From an uncultured Actinomycetes bacterium (GTDB taxonomy: Bacteria; Actinomycetota; Actinomycetes; Nanopelagicales; Nanopelagicaceae): DNA of 17,961 nt. The notes under the pieces are model-generated. The model was not told the origin of the DNA, did not search any database, and saw only the letters and a program-made list of their open reading frames with translations. Location: positions 1-17,961 of the forward strand of contig CAITKS010000016.1 of the NCBI GenBank assembly GCA_903893085.1, written 5' to 3'. Both the position numbers and the translations under genes were made by a program. Shown here one piece after another: positions 5,940-13,458 of the stretch; within the stretch, counting starts at the first letter, position 1; each line of letters opens with the position of its first letter.

Positions 5940-7208
5940 ATGTCGTTACTCTCTTGGAAACTTCATGGAAACGGAAAATCTGTTTCTGCAGGTGCAGTGG
6001 TATCTACTGATGAAAGACTAAGTTGGCCACGCACTGTTGGTGTCGGCCTGCAACACATCGCCGCAATGTTCGGCGCTACCTTCTTGGTTCCAATCATCAC
6101 TGGATTCCCACCTACAACAACTCTCTTTTTCTCAGGTATCGGAACAATTCTTTTCTTGATCATTACCGGAAATAAAGTCCCGAGCTATCTCGGATCATCC
6201 TTCGCCTTCCTCGGACCTATCGGTGCGGCTGTCGCATCTGCTGGTGCTGGTGGCGGAATGGCAGCAGCTCTTGGCGGAATAGTCTTCACCGGCGTCGTTC
6301 TTGCATTAGTGGGCCTTGCAGTACGTGCTGCTGGAATTGGCTGGGTCAACTGGCTTTTACCTCCAGTTGTTACAGGAACCATCGTTATGGTTATTGGATT
6401 TAACTTAGCGGGAGCCGCCAAAGGAAACTTCACCAAGGATCCACTAATTGCAATTATCACTTTGGTAAGTATCGGATTGATTGGTGCAATTTCTCGCGGA
6501 TTCATGAGTCGCATCAGTATTTTTCTTGGTCTAGTAGTTGGCTACGTAGTCGCACTGGCAATGGGAGATGTTGATACAAAAGGAATCTCCGCAGCCGCTT
6601 GGTTTGATACACCAACATTTACTACACCAACTTTCAGCATGAACGTAATGATCTTGTTCTTGCCAGTGGTGTTGGTACTTATTGCCGAGAATGTCGGCCA
6701 CGTTAAAGCAGTGGCTGCCATGACTGGCAAAGATCTTGATAACCAAATGGGAAATGCCCTAATGGCAGATGGAGTTGCAACAACGCTTGCCGGTTTCGGT
6801 GGAGGATCTGGAACAACTACCTATGCTGAAAACATTGGTGTTATGGCAGCAACAAAGGTTTATTCAACTGCTGCATATTGGGTTGCTGGTGCCGGAGCAA
6901 TCTTGCTCTCACTTTCACCAAAATTTGGCGCAGTTCTCAGCGCTACTCCAGCCGGTGCGCTCGGAGGAGTTTCCACCGCTCTGTTTGGAATGATTGGAAT
7001 CTTGGGTGCGCGAATTTGGATTGAATCGCGTGTTGATTTCTCAAATTCTACAAATCTATTGGTTGCAGCATCTGCGCTGATTATTGGAATCGCAGATTAT
7101 TCATGGACACGTGGCGACTACACCTTTACAGGAATCGTAAACTCCACACTCGTTGCAGTAATCGGTTATCGCGTATTGCACGCTATATCCGAGTCACGCA
7201 GCAAATAA
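5940..7208 (+). CDS. uraA: Uracil permease, UraA-type NCS2 transporter
   Basis: This 422-residue proton-coupled nucleobase importer belongs to the NCS2 family. The first helix holds WPRTVGVGLQHIAAMFGATF with FPPTT and VPSYLGSSFAF after it. The substrate-site motifs are AENVGH (Glu250, His254) and TTTYAENIG (Glu297), which correspond to Glu241, His245 and Glu290 of E. coli UraA, so uracil is the likely substrate. Fourteen membrane segments are expected. ATG 5940 is preferred to the upstream in-frame TTG/ATG region because GGAAAGG lies 6 bases before it and the extra 25 residues do not look like family sequence. It is a single-gene unit between two terminators. Together with the NCS1 permease it gives the cell two nucleobase uptake routes. 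Promoter-proximal features are the leader stem-loop and a TTGATATCA site. Confidence 0.92.
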   Translation: MSLLSWKLHGNGKSVSAGAVVSTDERLSWPRTVGVGLQHIAAMFGATFLVPIITGFPPTTTLFFSGIGTILFLIITGNKVPSYLGSSFAFLGPIGAAVASAGAGGGMAAALGGIVFTGVVLALVGLAVRAAGIGWVNWLLPPVVTGTIVMVIGFNLAGAAKGNFTKDPLIAIITLVSIGLIGAISRGFMSRISIFLGLVVGYVVALAMGDVDTKGISAAAWFDTPTFTTPTFSMNVMILFLPVVLVLIAENVGHVKAVAAMTGKDLDNQMGNALMADGVATTLAGFGGGSGTTTYAENIGVMAATKVYSTAAYWVAGAGAILLSLSPKFGAVLSATPAGALGGVSTALFGMIGILGARIWIESRVDFSNSTNLLVAASALIIGIADYSWTRGDYTFTGIVNSTLVAVIGYRVLHAISESRSK

Positions 7209-7221
7209 AGTAAATATGTAA

Positions 7222-7250
7222 GGAAGGGGCGGATTTTTCCGCCCCTTCTG
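7222..7250 (+). terminator. Rho-independent-like terminator after uracil permease
   Basis: An 11-pair stem, GAAGGGGCGGA (7223-7233) with TCCGCCCCTTC (7238-7248), closes a TTTT loop 14 bases after the stop. The tail TGCATTTGC is only weakly T-rich. It separates the permease from the promoter of the LysE-family gene. Confidence 0.75.
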
Positions 7251-7264
7251 CATTTGCTACCTAG

Positions 7265-7270
7265 TACTAT
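7265..7270 (+). promoter_or_regulatory. Putative -10 box (TACTAT) for a leaderless LysE-family transcript
   Basis: TACTAT is followed by TTTCCG and then ATG 7277. There is no Shine-Dalgarno between the upstream terminator and the start, so the mRNA most likely begins at or next to the A of the ATG. Confidence 0.5.
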
Positions 7271-7276
7271 TTTCCG

Positions 7277-7930
7277 ATGATCATCCCTAACCGCATCTTT
7301 GAATACATAATTGCGGCGATGATAATTATTTTGGCGCCAGGTCCAAGTGTTCTATTCGTTATTGCCAGAGCCATTGCATGGGGCAGAAAGGTTGCCGTCT
7401 ACACCGTAGCCGGGAATGTAACTGGAGCATTTGTGCTTTCATCGCTTGTAGCTTTTGGGTTAGGCCCAATTCTCTCTAGATCAGCGCTGGCTTATTCAGC
7501 GGCGCAATGGGGCGGTGGCGGGTATCTCGTCTATCTCGGAATAACGGCAATTCGTGCTCGCAAAATTCACGCTGCAGATATGCGCAATCAAGGTGGAAGC
7601 GTTCCAAATTTTTGGCGATCAGTACGCGATGGTTTCTGGGTCGGTGCGCTAAACCCAAAGGGTTTAGTTTTCTATGCAGCAGTTCTGCCACAATTTGTGG
7701 ACATAGAACGCGGCCACGTGACCTCGCAACTTCTTTTACTCGGCGCACTCTTTTCGATATTGGCCTTTATTTCAGATGGCTCTTGGGGCTTGCTGGCCGG
7801 AACGGCTCGTGCGTGGCTAGCAAGTGATGAAAAGAGATTAGAAAACTTGCGTGCATTCGGTGGAATAGTCATGATTACTTTGGGTCTGTTGGTGATTGCG
7901 TCAGCGGTGCGTGATTTAATCACCACATGA
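7277..7930 (+). CDS. LysE/RhtB family amino-acid or metabolite exporter
   Basis: This 217-residue membrane protein has about six hydrophobic segments. The first helix contains LAPGPSVLFVIARAIAWGRK (about 19-38), the LysE/RhtB family signature (xPGPxxxxVxxxxxxxGxxxG). Other markers are the YLVYLGITAIRAR helix end and WVGALNPKGLVFYAAVLPQF, in which NPK is the conserved family loop. Members export amino acids such as lysine, homoserine or threonine, or other small compounds; the substrate cannot be inferred. The start is the leaderless-looking ATG 7277. Its TGA overlaps the ATG of the downstream nuclease-like gene by 4 bases (ATGA), so the pair is probably coupled. No functional link between an exporter and a nuclease is obvious; compact packing may be the only reason. 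Confidence 0.87.
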   Translation: MIIPNRIFEYIIAAMIIILAPGPSVLFVIARAIAWGRKVAVYTVAGNVTGAFVLSSLVAFGLGPILSRSALAYSAAQWGGGGYLVYLGITAIRARKIHAADMRNQGGSVPNFWRSVRDGFWVGALNPKGLVFYAAVLPQFVDIERGHVTSQLLLLGALFSILAFISDGSWGLLAGTARAWLASDEKRLENLRAFGGIVMITLGLLVIASAVRDLITT

Positions 7931-8622
7931 ATTCAAAGATTGTAAAACCGCAAAATCCTGCGCGCGACACGATTGCGCCATCTGATCTAACATTTGGTTT
8001 ATCGACTTGTAAGCGCTGTCTTTGGATTAAATATTGGTTCAAGGTCACCATGCCTGGGCAATTTCCTTTGGTTAAACCACTATCGGCATCGCAAGAAGAA
8101 CATTTTCATCGCGCTTCCATGCCAGATCTAGATCCTTCTCTTGCTCCAGGCGTCGTTAAGCAATGGGGACAATGGGTAAAAAGTGCCCCGATAGAAATTG
8201 ACGGCAAGGCAACGCGTTGGAGAATTTTAGGAATTTATGATCTCTTGGCTCATTACGAGGATGGGTCAGTTGGCATCATTGACTGCAAAGTCTCGGATTC
8301 AGATCGAGATAACGCCCAGTTCTATGCGCCGCAGCTTGAAGCCTATGCATATGCTCTGGAAAATCCTGATAAAGGTAAGCCATTTCCAGTTTCTACGATG
8401 GGCTTATTGGTCTGGAAGCTGGCAGGCATCACCGAAACACTCGATGGAAAACATGGTTTTGGCGTTACGCAGCACTACCTACATGTCACTCGAGATCAAG
8501 CACAATTTAAATCACTTATTTCAGATCTGATCGATGTGATTGAGGGAGATCTACCGAACGCTGGACCGGATTGCGATACCTGTAACTATCTTGTTAAGCG
8601 TTTGGCTCTAGAAAGCGATTAA
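7927..8622 (+). CDS. PD-(D/E)XK nuclease-like protein with four cysteines (putative Fe-S, RecB/Cas4-like)
   Basis: This is a soluble 231-residue protein. The nuclease core is visible as GIYDLLAHYEDG with Asp105, then GIIDCKVS giving Asp119-x-Lys121, and YAPQLEAYAYALE with Gln136 and Tyr140. That is the order of motifs II, III and the QxxxY motif in RecB-type PD-(D/E)XK enzymes. Two CxxC pairs flank the core, TCKRC (Cys28, Cys31) and CDTC (Cys216, Cys219). Such flanking cysteines hold a 4Fe-4S cluster in Cas4, AddB and related proteins, though the Cas4 pattern is one plus three rather than two plus two. I infer a DNA repair or processing nuclease, but no helicase, Cas gene or CRISPR repeat is in the window. 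ATG 7927 overlaps the exporter stop. Its own stop shares TTAA with the facing plsC stop. Confidence 0.78.
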   Translation: MNSKIVKPQNPARDTIAPSDLTFGLSTCKRCLWIKYWFKVTMPGQFPLVKPLSASQEEHFHRASMPDLDPSLAPGVVKQWGQWVKSAPIEIDGKATRWRILGIYDLLAHYEDGSVGIIDCKVSDSDRDNAQFYAPQLEAYAYALENPDKGKPFPVSTMGLLVWKLAGITETLDGKHGFGVTQHYLHVTRDQAQFKSLISDLIDVIEGDLPNAGPDCDTCNYLVKRLALESD

Positions 8623-9305
8623 TCTTCGCTTTCCTCAGTCGCCTTCTTTGCTTTAGTTGCATAAGTATCAACGTACTCTTGTTCAGACATTTCTTGAATG
8701 GTCGCCATAATTTTGTCAGTGACATCGCGCAGATGCTGCAGATCTGTTGAGTCTCCCTCAAAATACATTGGTTCACCAAAAATCATTTTAACTCGCATAA
8801 CTTTTGGTACGACAGTTCCCGTTGGTTGAATTTTCTCTGTATTAAACATCGCTACTGGGATAATTGGGGCGCCAGATTCGATAGCTAGTCGAGCGATTCC
8901 AGTACGGCCCTTATATAAACGTCCATCAGGTGAACGTGTTCCTTCCGGATAAATTCCCAGGCACTTGCCTTCTGCTAAAACTTTTAATCCAGTAATTAGA
9001 GCGGCTTCACTTCGACGTCCACCAGAACGATCAACAGGTACTTGGCCAAGTGCGATGAAAGTTAACTTCTTCAACAAACCTTTTGGACCGGGCGATGTGA
9101 AATATTCGCTCTTTGCTAGAAACGTGACTTTACGTGGAACCACAAGTGGCATGAAAATTGAATCACTAAAGGAGAGATGGTTTGAAGCAATTATCACTGG
9201 GCCAGAGGCGGGCACGTGGCGCAAACCTTTAACTTTTGGGCGAAATAGAATCATCAGAAATGGCGTAAGAAACGCGCGCAAGATGCCGTATGGCAGGTTG
9301 TTCAT
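8619..9305 (-). CDS. plsC: PlsC-type 1-acylglycerol-3-phosphate O-acyltransferase
   Basis: This 228-residue acyltransferase attaches a fatty acyl chain to lysophosphatidic acid or a similar acceptor at the cytoplasmic membrane. The catalytic box is SNHLSFSD (His43, Asp48), followed by LGQVPVDRSGG, YPEGTRSPDG (119-128, acceptor site) and a GAPIIPVAMF strand. The N-terminal hydrophobic stretch (about 8-22) may anchor it. Length and motifs fit the actinobacterial PlsC group that includes M. tuberculosis Rv2182c, and the surrounding genes repeat that neighbourhood. The acidic C-terminal tail (ATEESED) is unremarkable. ATG 9305 has no Shine-Dalgarno; TAAATT lies 6 bases upstream. Acceptor and acyl specificity are not readable. 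Confidence 0.88.
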   Translation of the reverse strand: MNNLPYGILRAFLTPFLMILFRPKVKGLRHVPASGPVIIASNHLSFSDSIFMPLVVPRKVTFLAKSEYFTSPGPKGLLKKLTFIALGQVPVDRSGGRRSEAALITGLKVLAEGKCLGIYPEGTRSPDGRLYKGRTGIARLAIESGAPIIPVAMFNTEKIQPTGTVVPKVMRVKMIFGEPMYFEGDSTDLQHLRDVTDKIMATIQEMSEQEYVDTYATKAKKATEESED

Positions 9306-9311
9306 GGCGCT

Positions 9312-9317
9312 AATTTA
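9312..9317 (-). promoter_or_regulatory. Putative -10 box (TAAATT) for a leaderless plsC transcript
   Basis: On the minus strand TAAATT-AGCGCC-ATG gives TANNNT with spacing 6. The 14 bases TTAGCGCCATGAAC (9313 down to 9300) are identical to those around the fadD15-like start (11094-11107). Confidence 0.5.
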
Positions 9318-9364
9318 GCGTCAAAACGATCCAATGTGCGAATATGAACCATGGAGCAAGGCCT

Positions 9365-9643
9365 ATGAGCGAGAAAAGTAAGCGCGATCACGATCCTGGT
9401 GACGCAAGCGATCGCGAATTAATCAATATGGAATTCGAGTCGATGGTCGAAGGACTTTCACTTGACGAATCTTCACCGACAACTTATCTAGATGAACTTG
9501 ATAATTTTGTAGATCAGAATAAATTTGTTGCACCTACTCCCCCACGAAAATCGCTAGCGGATAACTTCAAGTCAGCGCTCACTGCTTTCAAAAAGTGGAA
9601 AGATGGAAAATCCGATCGTGATGGAGATGGTGTCGCGCTTTAA
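9365..9643 (+). CDS. Small acidic protein of unknown function
   Basis: This 92-residue soluble protein has no signal peptide, membrane helix or cysteines. It falls into three parts: a charged N-terminus (MSEKSKRDHDPGDASDREL), an acidic middle (about 22-55) and a basic helix-forming C-terminus KSALTAFKKWKDGKSDRDGD. I do not recognise a family. ATG 9365 is chosen because GGAGCAAGG precedes it with reasonable spacing; an in-frame ATG at 9344 would add seven residues and has neither a Shine-Dalgarno nor a well-placed TANNNT. It is divergent from plsC, and its stop shares TTAA (9640-9643) with the glucokinase stop. Coding status rests on the uninterrupted frame, the site for translation and the fit between neighbours. 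Confidence 0.65.
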   Translation: MSEKSKRDHDPGDASDRELINMEFESMVEGLSLDESSPTTYLDELDNFVDQNKFVAPTPPRKSLADNFKSALTAFKKWKDGKSDRDGDGVAL

Positions 9644-10584
9644 ATTCTAGAAAGATCAGCGACTCCGACAAGTCCGGCGTTGTTTCCAAGTTCGGCGGCA
9701 ACAATTTCTGGATAAGGATGTTTTCCGCTGAACGGAATCAATCTAAGTGCGGCTTCACGGGTTGGGGCAAGAAATAGTTCGCCTGCATCAATAACGCCGC
9801 CGCCAAGGACGATGCACGATGGATCAATTACCGCGCAAAGCGAGGCGATGCCTGCACCTAAATAATTTGCCATCGTGTTGAAGGCGGCGAGAGCAACTGG
9901 ATCACCATCTCGTGCAGCATCGGTTATGTGCTGACCTTTCAAGCCTTCAATAGTTCCGTCGCCACGTTCCAACAAATTACGCGCTAAAAATGGGCTGGCA
10001 TCTATCGCCTCACGTGCATGGCGCATTAGGGCAGGACCGGAAGCGTATTGCTCGAGGCATCCACGAATTCCACATCCGCACAAATGTCCATCTCCGATTA
10101 AACGCAAGTGACCAAGTTCTGCGCCAATGCCAAAAGCGCCGCGGAAAACTGCGCCGTCAAGAATCAAACCACCACCTACGCCGGTTCCAAGAGTTAACAT
10201 CATTAAATCGTTACGACCTCGACCTGCGCCAAACTTAAACTCGCCCCAAGCCGCAGCATTGGCATCATTTTCCAAAACTATTTTTTTGTGGAGTATTTCA
10301 GTTAGCTCAGTGACTAGATTTACGCCATTCCAATTAGAGATATTTGGCGTTGCGAGCATAGTTTGACGATCAGATGAGATAAATCCTGCTGCAGAAATTC
10401 CAATGGAATCGACTGGATATTGTTGTGATAACTCAATTGCGACATCTGCAATTGCCTCCGTTAAGGCGCGACCACCTTCGCGTGGCGTATCTCGACGGGC
10501 AGTGGCCAAGATTTCTCCACTTGGGGCTACAACACCACCAAGGACTTTTGTGCCACCAACATCAATACCAATTGCGTTTACCAC
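9640..10584 (-). CDS. glk: ROK family glucokinase
   Basis: This 314-residue sugar kinase phosphorylates glucose with ATP (or polyphosphate in some actinobacteria) to glucose 6-phosphate. It shows the N-terminal phosphate loop DVGGTK (8-13), the catalytic ENDANAAAWGEF (Asn106, catalytic Asp107), the LGTGVGGG loop (132-139), ELGH (His159, zinc and sugar binding) and the ROK zinc motif CGCGIRGCLE (Cys169, Cys171, Cys176, Glu178). All key residues are intact. The start is a GTG at 10584, 6 bases after the stop of the SRPBCC gene, so the two are co-transcribed. No Shine-Dalgarno is obvious in TTAAGC before the GTG; coupling to the upstream gene may supply ribosomes. Glucose specificity over other hexoses is inferred from family and length. 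Confidence 0.9.
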   Translation of the reverse strand: MVNAIGIDVGGTKVLGGVVAPSGEILATARRDTPREGGRALTEAIADVAIELSQQYPVDSIGISAAGFISSDRQTMLATPNISNWNGVNLVTELTEILHKKIVLENDANAAAWGEFKFGAGRGRNDLMMLTLGTGVGGGLILDGAVFRGAFGIGAELGHLRLIGDGHLCGCGIRGCLEQYASGPALMRHAREAIDASPFLARNLLERGDGTIEGLKGQHITDAARDGDPVALAAFNTMANYLGAGIASLCAVIDPSCIVLGGGVIDAGELFLAPTREAALRLIPFSGKHPYPEIVAAELGNNAGLVGVADLSRI

Positions 10585-10590
10585 GCTTAA

Positions 10591-11028
10591 TTAGCCTTCG
10601 ATATGTTCTTTTAGCTGCTTAAGTGCGCTATCGATAGTTGATTTCTCTTGCTTTGTGATCATCATCGCCGGAATTGGCATTGAAAGACCAACTGATAATT
10701 CATAAGTAACAGAAGTCGAGTCTGCATCTAAACTCTTAAGTAAATAGGCGCCATCCATCTTGGTAAGTATGTTGGCATCCTCAAGTGAGAATGTAACTTT
10801 TGCTGGCGCTTGCGACCAATCGAATTCAAGAGTTACTACATCCTTTACCGCCCCTGCATCGACGGTTAGTTTTGCTTTTAGCGCTCTTCCTTGCGCATCC
10901 TCCTCGAGCACATCCACTTTCTTGAAGGCGCCCGACCATTCTGGGTACGAAGCTACGGCAAACAAGGTCGCGCCAACTTCGGCGATCGGGGCATCGATAC
11001 TGATCGTGGAACTGCTGAATTCGCTCAT
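10591..11028 (-). CDS. SRPBCC (START-like) lipid/ligand-binding protein
   Basis: This 145-residue soluble protein has the SRPBCC helix-grip pattern. An N-terminal strand leads to IDAPIAEVGATLFAVASYPE and W-S-G, then alternating strands, and a long C-terminal helix TKQEKSTIDSALKQLKEHIE that would close the ligand cavity. The family includes actinobacterial TB16.3 (Rv2185c), which sits in the same position relative to fadD15 in M. tuberculosis. A hydrophobic ligand such as an acyl chain or polyketide is plausible, but none is shown. ATG 11028 is preferred over an in-frame TTG two codons upstream because TAACCT lies 6 bases before it. It leads an operon with glucokinase and is divergent from the acyl-CoA ligase across a 73-base gap. 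Confidence 0.82.
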   Translation of the reverse strand: MSEFSSSTISIDAPIAEVGATLFAVASYPEWSGAFKKVDVLEEDAQGRALKAKLTVDAGAVKDVVTLEFDWSQAPAKVTFSLEDANILTKMDGAYLLKSLDADSTSVTYELSVGLSMPIPAMMITKQEKSTIDSALKQLKEHIEG

Positions 11029-11034
11029 GGCCAA

Positions 11035-11040
11035 AGGTTA
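11035..11040 (-). promoter_or_regulatory. Putative -10 box (TAACCT) for the SRPBCC-glk operon
   Basis: On the minus strand TAACCT-TTGGCC-ATG has TANNNT spacing of 6, with no Shine-Dalgarno. No standard -35 box was identified in the shared divergent region. Confidence 0.45.
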
Positions 11041-11088
11041 CCCGTAAAAAGTACTTTCCAACCTCTCCCCTTTTTTATGGGCGGGCGA

Positions 11089-11094
11089 TAGCGT
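11089..11094 (+). promoter_or_regulatory. Putative -10 box (TAGCGT) for the fadD15-HK-RR operon
   Basis: TAGCGT-TAGCGCC-ATG gives spacing 7. Upstream is a C/T-rich run (CCTCTCCCCTTTTTT, 11062-11076) and no Shine-Dalgarno. Confidence 0.45.
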
Positions 11095-11101
11095 TAGCGC
11101 C

Positions 11102-12892
11102 ATGAACGAAATCACGATTGCGCCCCTTGTCCCTGCCGCAACTTCTGGCAACCTCACAAACTTGATCGCAGAACGCGCCTGGTTCGAACCAAATCGAACC
11201 ATGATGTCTCGCCCACTAGGTGATGGCTGGCAGAAAGTTAGCGCCCAGGAATTGGAAGCAGAAATTCGGGCAACAGCAAAAGGCTTAGTCGCCGCAGGAA
11301 TACAAATAGGCGATCGCGTCGCAATAATGGCGCGCACTCGATATGAGTGGACGATTCTAGATTTCGCAATTTGGTTTGCCGGTGGATGCGTTGTTCCAAT
11401 TTACGAAACTTCTTCAGCAGAGCAAGTTGATTGGATTCTCAGCGATTCAGGTGCTGTTGGATTAATCGTTGAAACACCGACTCATCGTGAATTTGTTAAT
11501 TCCGTTCTTCCATCGCATACCAAGCACGTTTGGACTATGACCGAGGATGTTCTAGCTGTATTAGCAAATGCTGGCGCACATATAGGAGATGATGAGATAG
11601 ATCGCCGTCGCAACGCTTTATCACCGGACACGCTTGCAACTTTGATTTATACATCGGGCACAACCGGAAAGCCTAAGGGTGTTCAATTAACACACGGTAA
11701 CTTCCTTTCCGAGTGCGGAAATGTTGTTGAAGGCGCTAGTGATCTTTTCTTAAAACCAAATGGTTCAACACTTTTGTTCTTGCCAGTGGCGCACGTTTTT
11801 GGTCGCATGGTCCAAATTGGAGCTATTCGCGCTGGATTGCATTTGGCGCATTGCAGCGATCCGGTAGGACGTCTACAGCCTGATCTTGCTTCCTTTAAAC
11901 CTACTTTCGTCCTTGCTGTCCCAAGAATCTTTGAAAAGGTTTACAACGGCGCAGAAGCAAAAGCTGAGGCAGCAGGCAAGGGAAAGATTTTCCGAAAGGC
12001 TGCCGAAGTCGCAATCGCTTATAGCGAATCAATGGATAAGCGCGGATTTAATCCGATGCTTTCACTAAAGCATGCTTTATTCGACAAGTTAGTTTTCTCC
12101 AAGATTCGTTTAGCGCTCGGTGGCAATGTTGAAGCTGCTATATCGGGAGGTGCACCTCTTGGAAGCCGCCTCGGACATTTCTATCGTGGTGCTGGTGTGA
12201 CAATTTATGAGGGTTATGGATTAACTGAAACAACAGCAGGTGCAACCTTAAATATCACTGGTTCACTTAAAGTCGGAACAGTAGGAAAACCTATTCCGGG
12301 AACTTCGATCAAAATTGCAGATGATGGTGAAGTGTTAATTAAGGGACCAATCGTTATGCGCGGTTATTGGCAAAACGATGAAGCAAACTCTGAGGTATTC
12401 ACTGAAGATCGTTGGTTTAAATCTGGCGATCTTGGAAAGATTGATGAAGATGGATTCCTGTCGATCGTTGGACGCAAGAAGGAACTAATTGTTACTGCTG
12501 GTGGAAAGAACGTGGCGCCAGCTGTTCTCGAAGATCGCTTACGTGCCCATCCCCTAGTCAGCCAGTGCATGGTCGTTGGAGATAACCATCCATTTATTGC
12601 AGCGCTTGTAACGATTGATGCGGATTCACTAAAGGGATGGATGGTTGCAAATAAGAAAGATGGGGCAACAATCGCAACCCTTACACAAGATCCTGATCTA
12701 ATTTCGGTAGTTCAAACAGCAGTTGATGAGGCGAACAAGGCTGTCAGCAAAGCCGAATCAATTAGAAAGTTTGTAATCCTGCCAACAGATTTCACAATCG
12801 CAGGTGGCCAACTAACTGCCAAGCTATCCATCAAGCGACACGTGGTTGCGCAGCAATACGCATCGGAGATCACCGCTCTATTCGCTAAGTGA
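11102..12892 (+). CDS. fadD15: Long-chain fatty acid-CoA ligase, FadD15-like
   Basis: This 596-residue AMP-forming enzyme activates fatty acids to acyl-CoA. It has the phosphate loop IYTSGTTGKPKG (182-193), the adenine-binding YEGYGLTETTAG, a W-F-K-S-G-D-L-G segment, GRKKELIVTAGGKNVAP at the domain hinge, and the late catalytic Lys of the AMP-binding C-domain in the AKLSIKR region. The full-length family size fits the group with bacterial FadD15 and eukaryotic long-chain synthetases. It is divergent from the SRPBCC gene, as fadD15 (Rv2187) is from Rv2185c in M. tuberculosis. Its TGA overlaps the GTG of the histidine kinase gene by 4 bases, so it heads a three-gene unit with the two-component pair. 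The symbol is assigned by resemblance and synteny. Confidence 0.88.
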   Translation: MNEITIAPLVPAATSGNLTNLIAERAWFEPNRTMMSRPLGDGWQKVSAQELEAEIRATAKGLVAAGIQIGDRVAIMARTRYEWTILDFAIWFAGGCVVPIYETSSAEQVDWILSDSGAVGLIVETPTHREFVNSVLPSHTKHVWTMTEDVLAVLANAGAHIGDDEIDRRRNALSPDTLATLIYTSGTTGKPKGVQLTHGNFLSECGNVVEGASDLFLKPNGSTLLFLPVAHVFGRMVQIGAIRAGLHLAHCSDPVGRLQPDLASFKPTFVLAVPRIFEKVYNGAEAKAEAAGKGKIFRKAAEVAIAYSESMDKRGFNPMLSLKHALFDKLVFSKIRLALGGNVEAAISGGAPLGSRLGHFYRGAGVTIYEGYGLTETTAGATLNITGSLKVGTVGKPIPGTSIKIADDGEVLIKGPIVMRGYWQNDEANSEVFTEDRWFKSGDLGKIDEDGFLSIVGRKKELIVTAGGKNVAPAVLEDRLRAHPLVSQCMVVGDNHPFIAALVTIDADSLKGWMVANKKDGATIATLTQDPDLISVVQTAVDEANKAVSKAESIRKFVILPTDFTIAGGQLTAKLSIKRHVVAQQYASEITALFAK

Positions 12893-13458
12893 GTACCAGT
12901 TCCCGCTTAGATCTTGCACGCGAGATTCATGATGGAATCGCGCAGGATTTAGTGGCACTTGGTTACGAGCTCGATCTATTGCTTGGCTCTGCAGATCTAA
13001 ATCAGAAATCTCGCGCAGAGATACGCGGCATGCGCTTTCGCGTTGACGAAATCATCACCAAGGTCCGTAACGAAATGTATGAGTTACGGGATCGAAAAGT
13101 CGAAAGTGTTCAGGATTACCTATCAAAAGTTGCACAAGAAATCTGTGGTTCAAACTTAACCAACATCGAACTTGAAGAATTCTTGATTGCCGAAGAGCTA
13201 GCACCGAGTGTGAAAGCGATCGCCACAGAGCTGCTTCGTAACTGTGTCAGTCATGCTAGGGCTAGCGAGATTGAATTACATCTGAGCCACTTAGAAAATC
13301 ACGTATACCTAGAAGTGCGCGATAACGGTAAGGGAGGTGTAACGATGGAGAGTTCACGTTTGGGTTTGATTGGGATCCGCGAAAGAGTTGAAAGCTTCGG
13401 AGGTTCTCTTCACTGCATCTCTAATGAACTTGGGACACGTATCTCTGTAACGCTTTGA
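12889..13458 (+). CDS. Sensorless NarL-type histidine kinase
   Basis: This 189-residue soluble kinase holds only a HisKA_3 dimerisation/phosphoacceptor region and an ATPase domain. The phosphoacceptor box is REIHDGIAQDLVALGYELD with His14, practically at the N-terminus. The ATPase has the N-box ELLRNCVSHARAS (Asn118), the G1 box VRDNGKGG (143-150) and the G2 region GLIGIRERVESFGGSL. There is no membrane segment, PAS, GAF or other sensor domain, so input must come from a partner, a small ligand or cytoplasmic state. The GTG start overlaps the upstream ligase stop (GTGA), and its own TGA overlaps the TTG start of the regulator. It probably phosphorylates that regulator. The domain call is strong; signal and role are unknown. 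Confidence 0.87.
   Translation: MSTSSRLDLAREIHDGIAQDLVALGYELDLLLGSADLNQKSRAEIRGMRFRVDEIITKVRNEMYELRDRKVESVQDYLSKVAQEICGSNLTNIELEEFLIAEELAPSVKAIATELLRNCVSHARASEIELHLSHLENHVYLEVRDNGKGGVTMESSRLGLIGIRERVESFGGSLHCISNELGTRISVTL

Noticed and set aside
7927..8622. Cas4 and hence a CRISPR locus
   Set aside because: No direct-repeat array or cas gene is visible, and the cysteines are arranged 2+2 rather than 1+3.
9344..9364. Upstream ATG at 9344 for the small acidic protein
   Set aside because: No Shine-Dalgarno or correctly spaced TANNNT precedes it; the later ATG has GGAGCAAGG before it.
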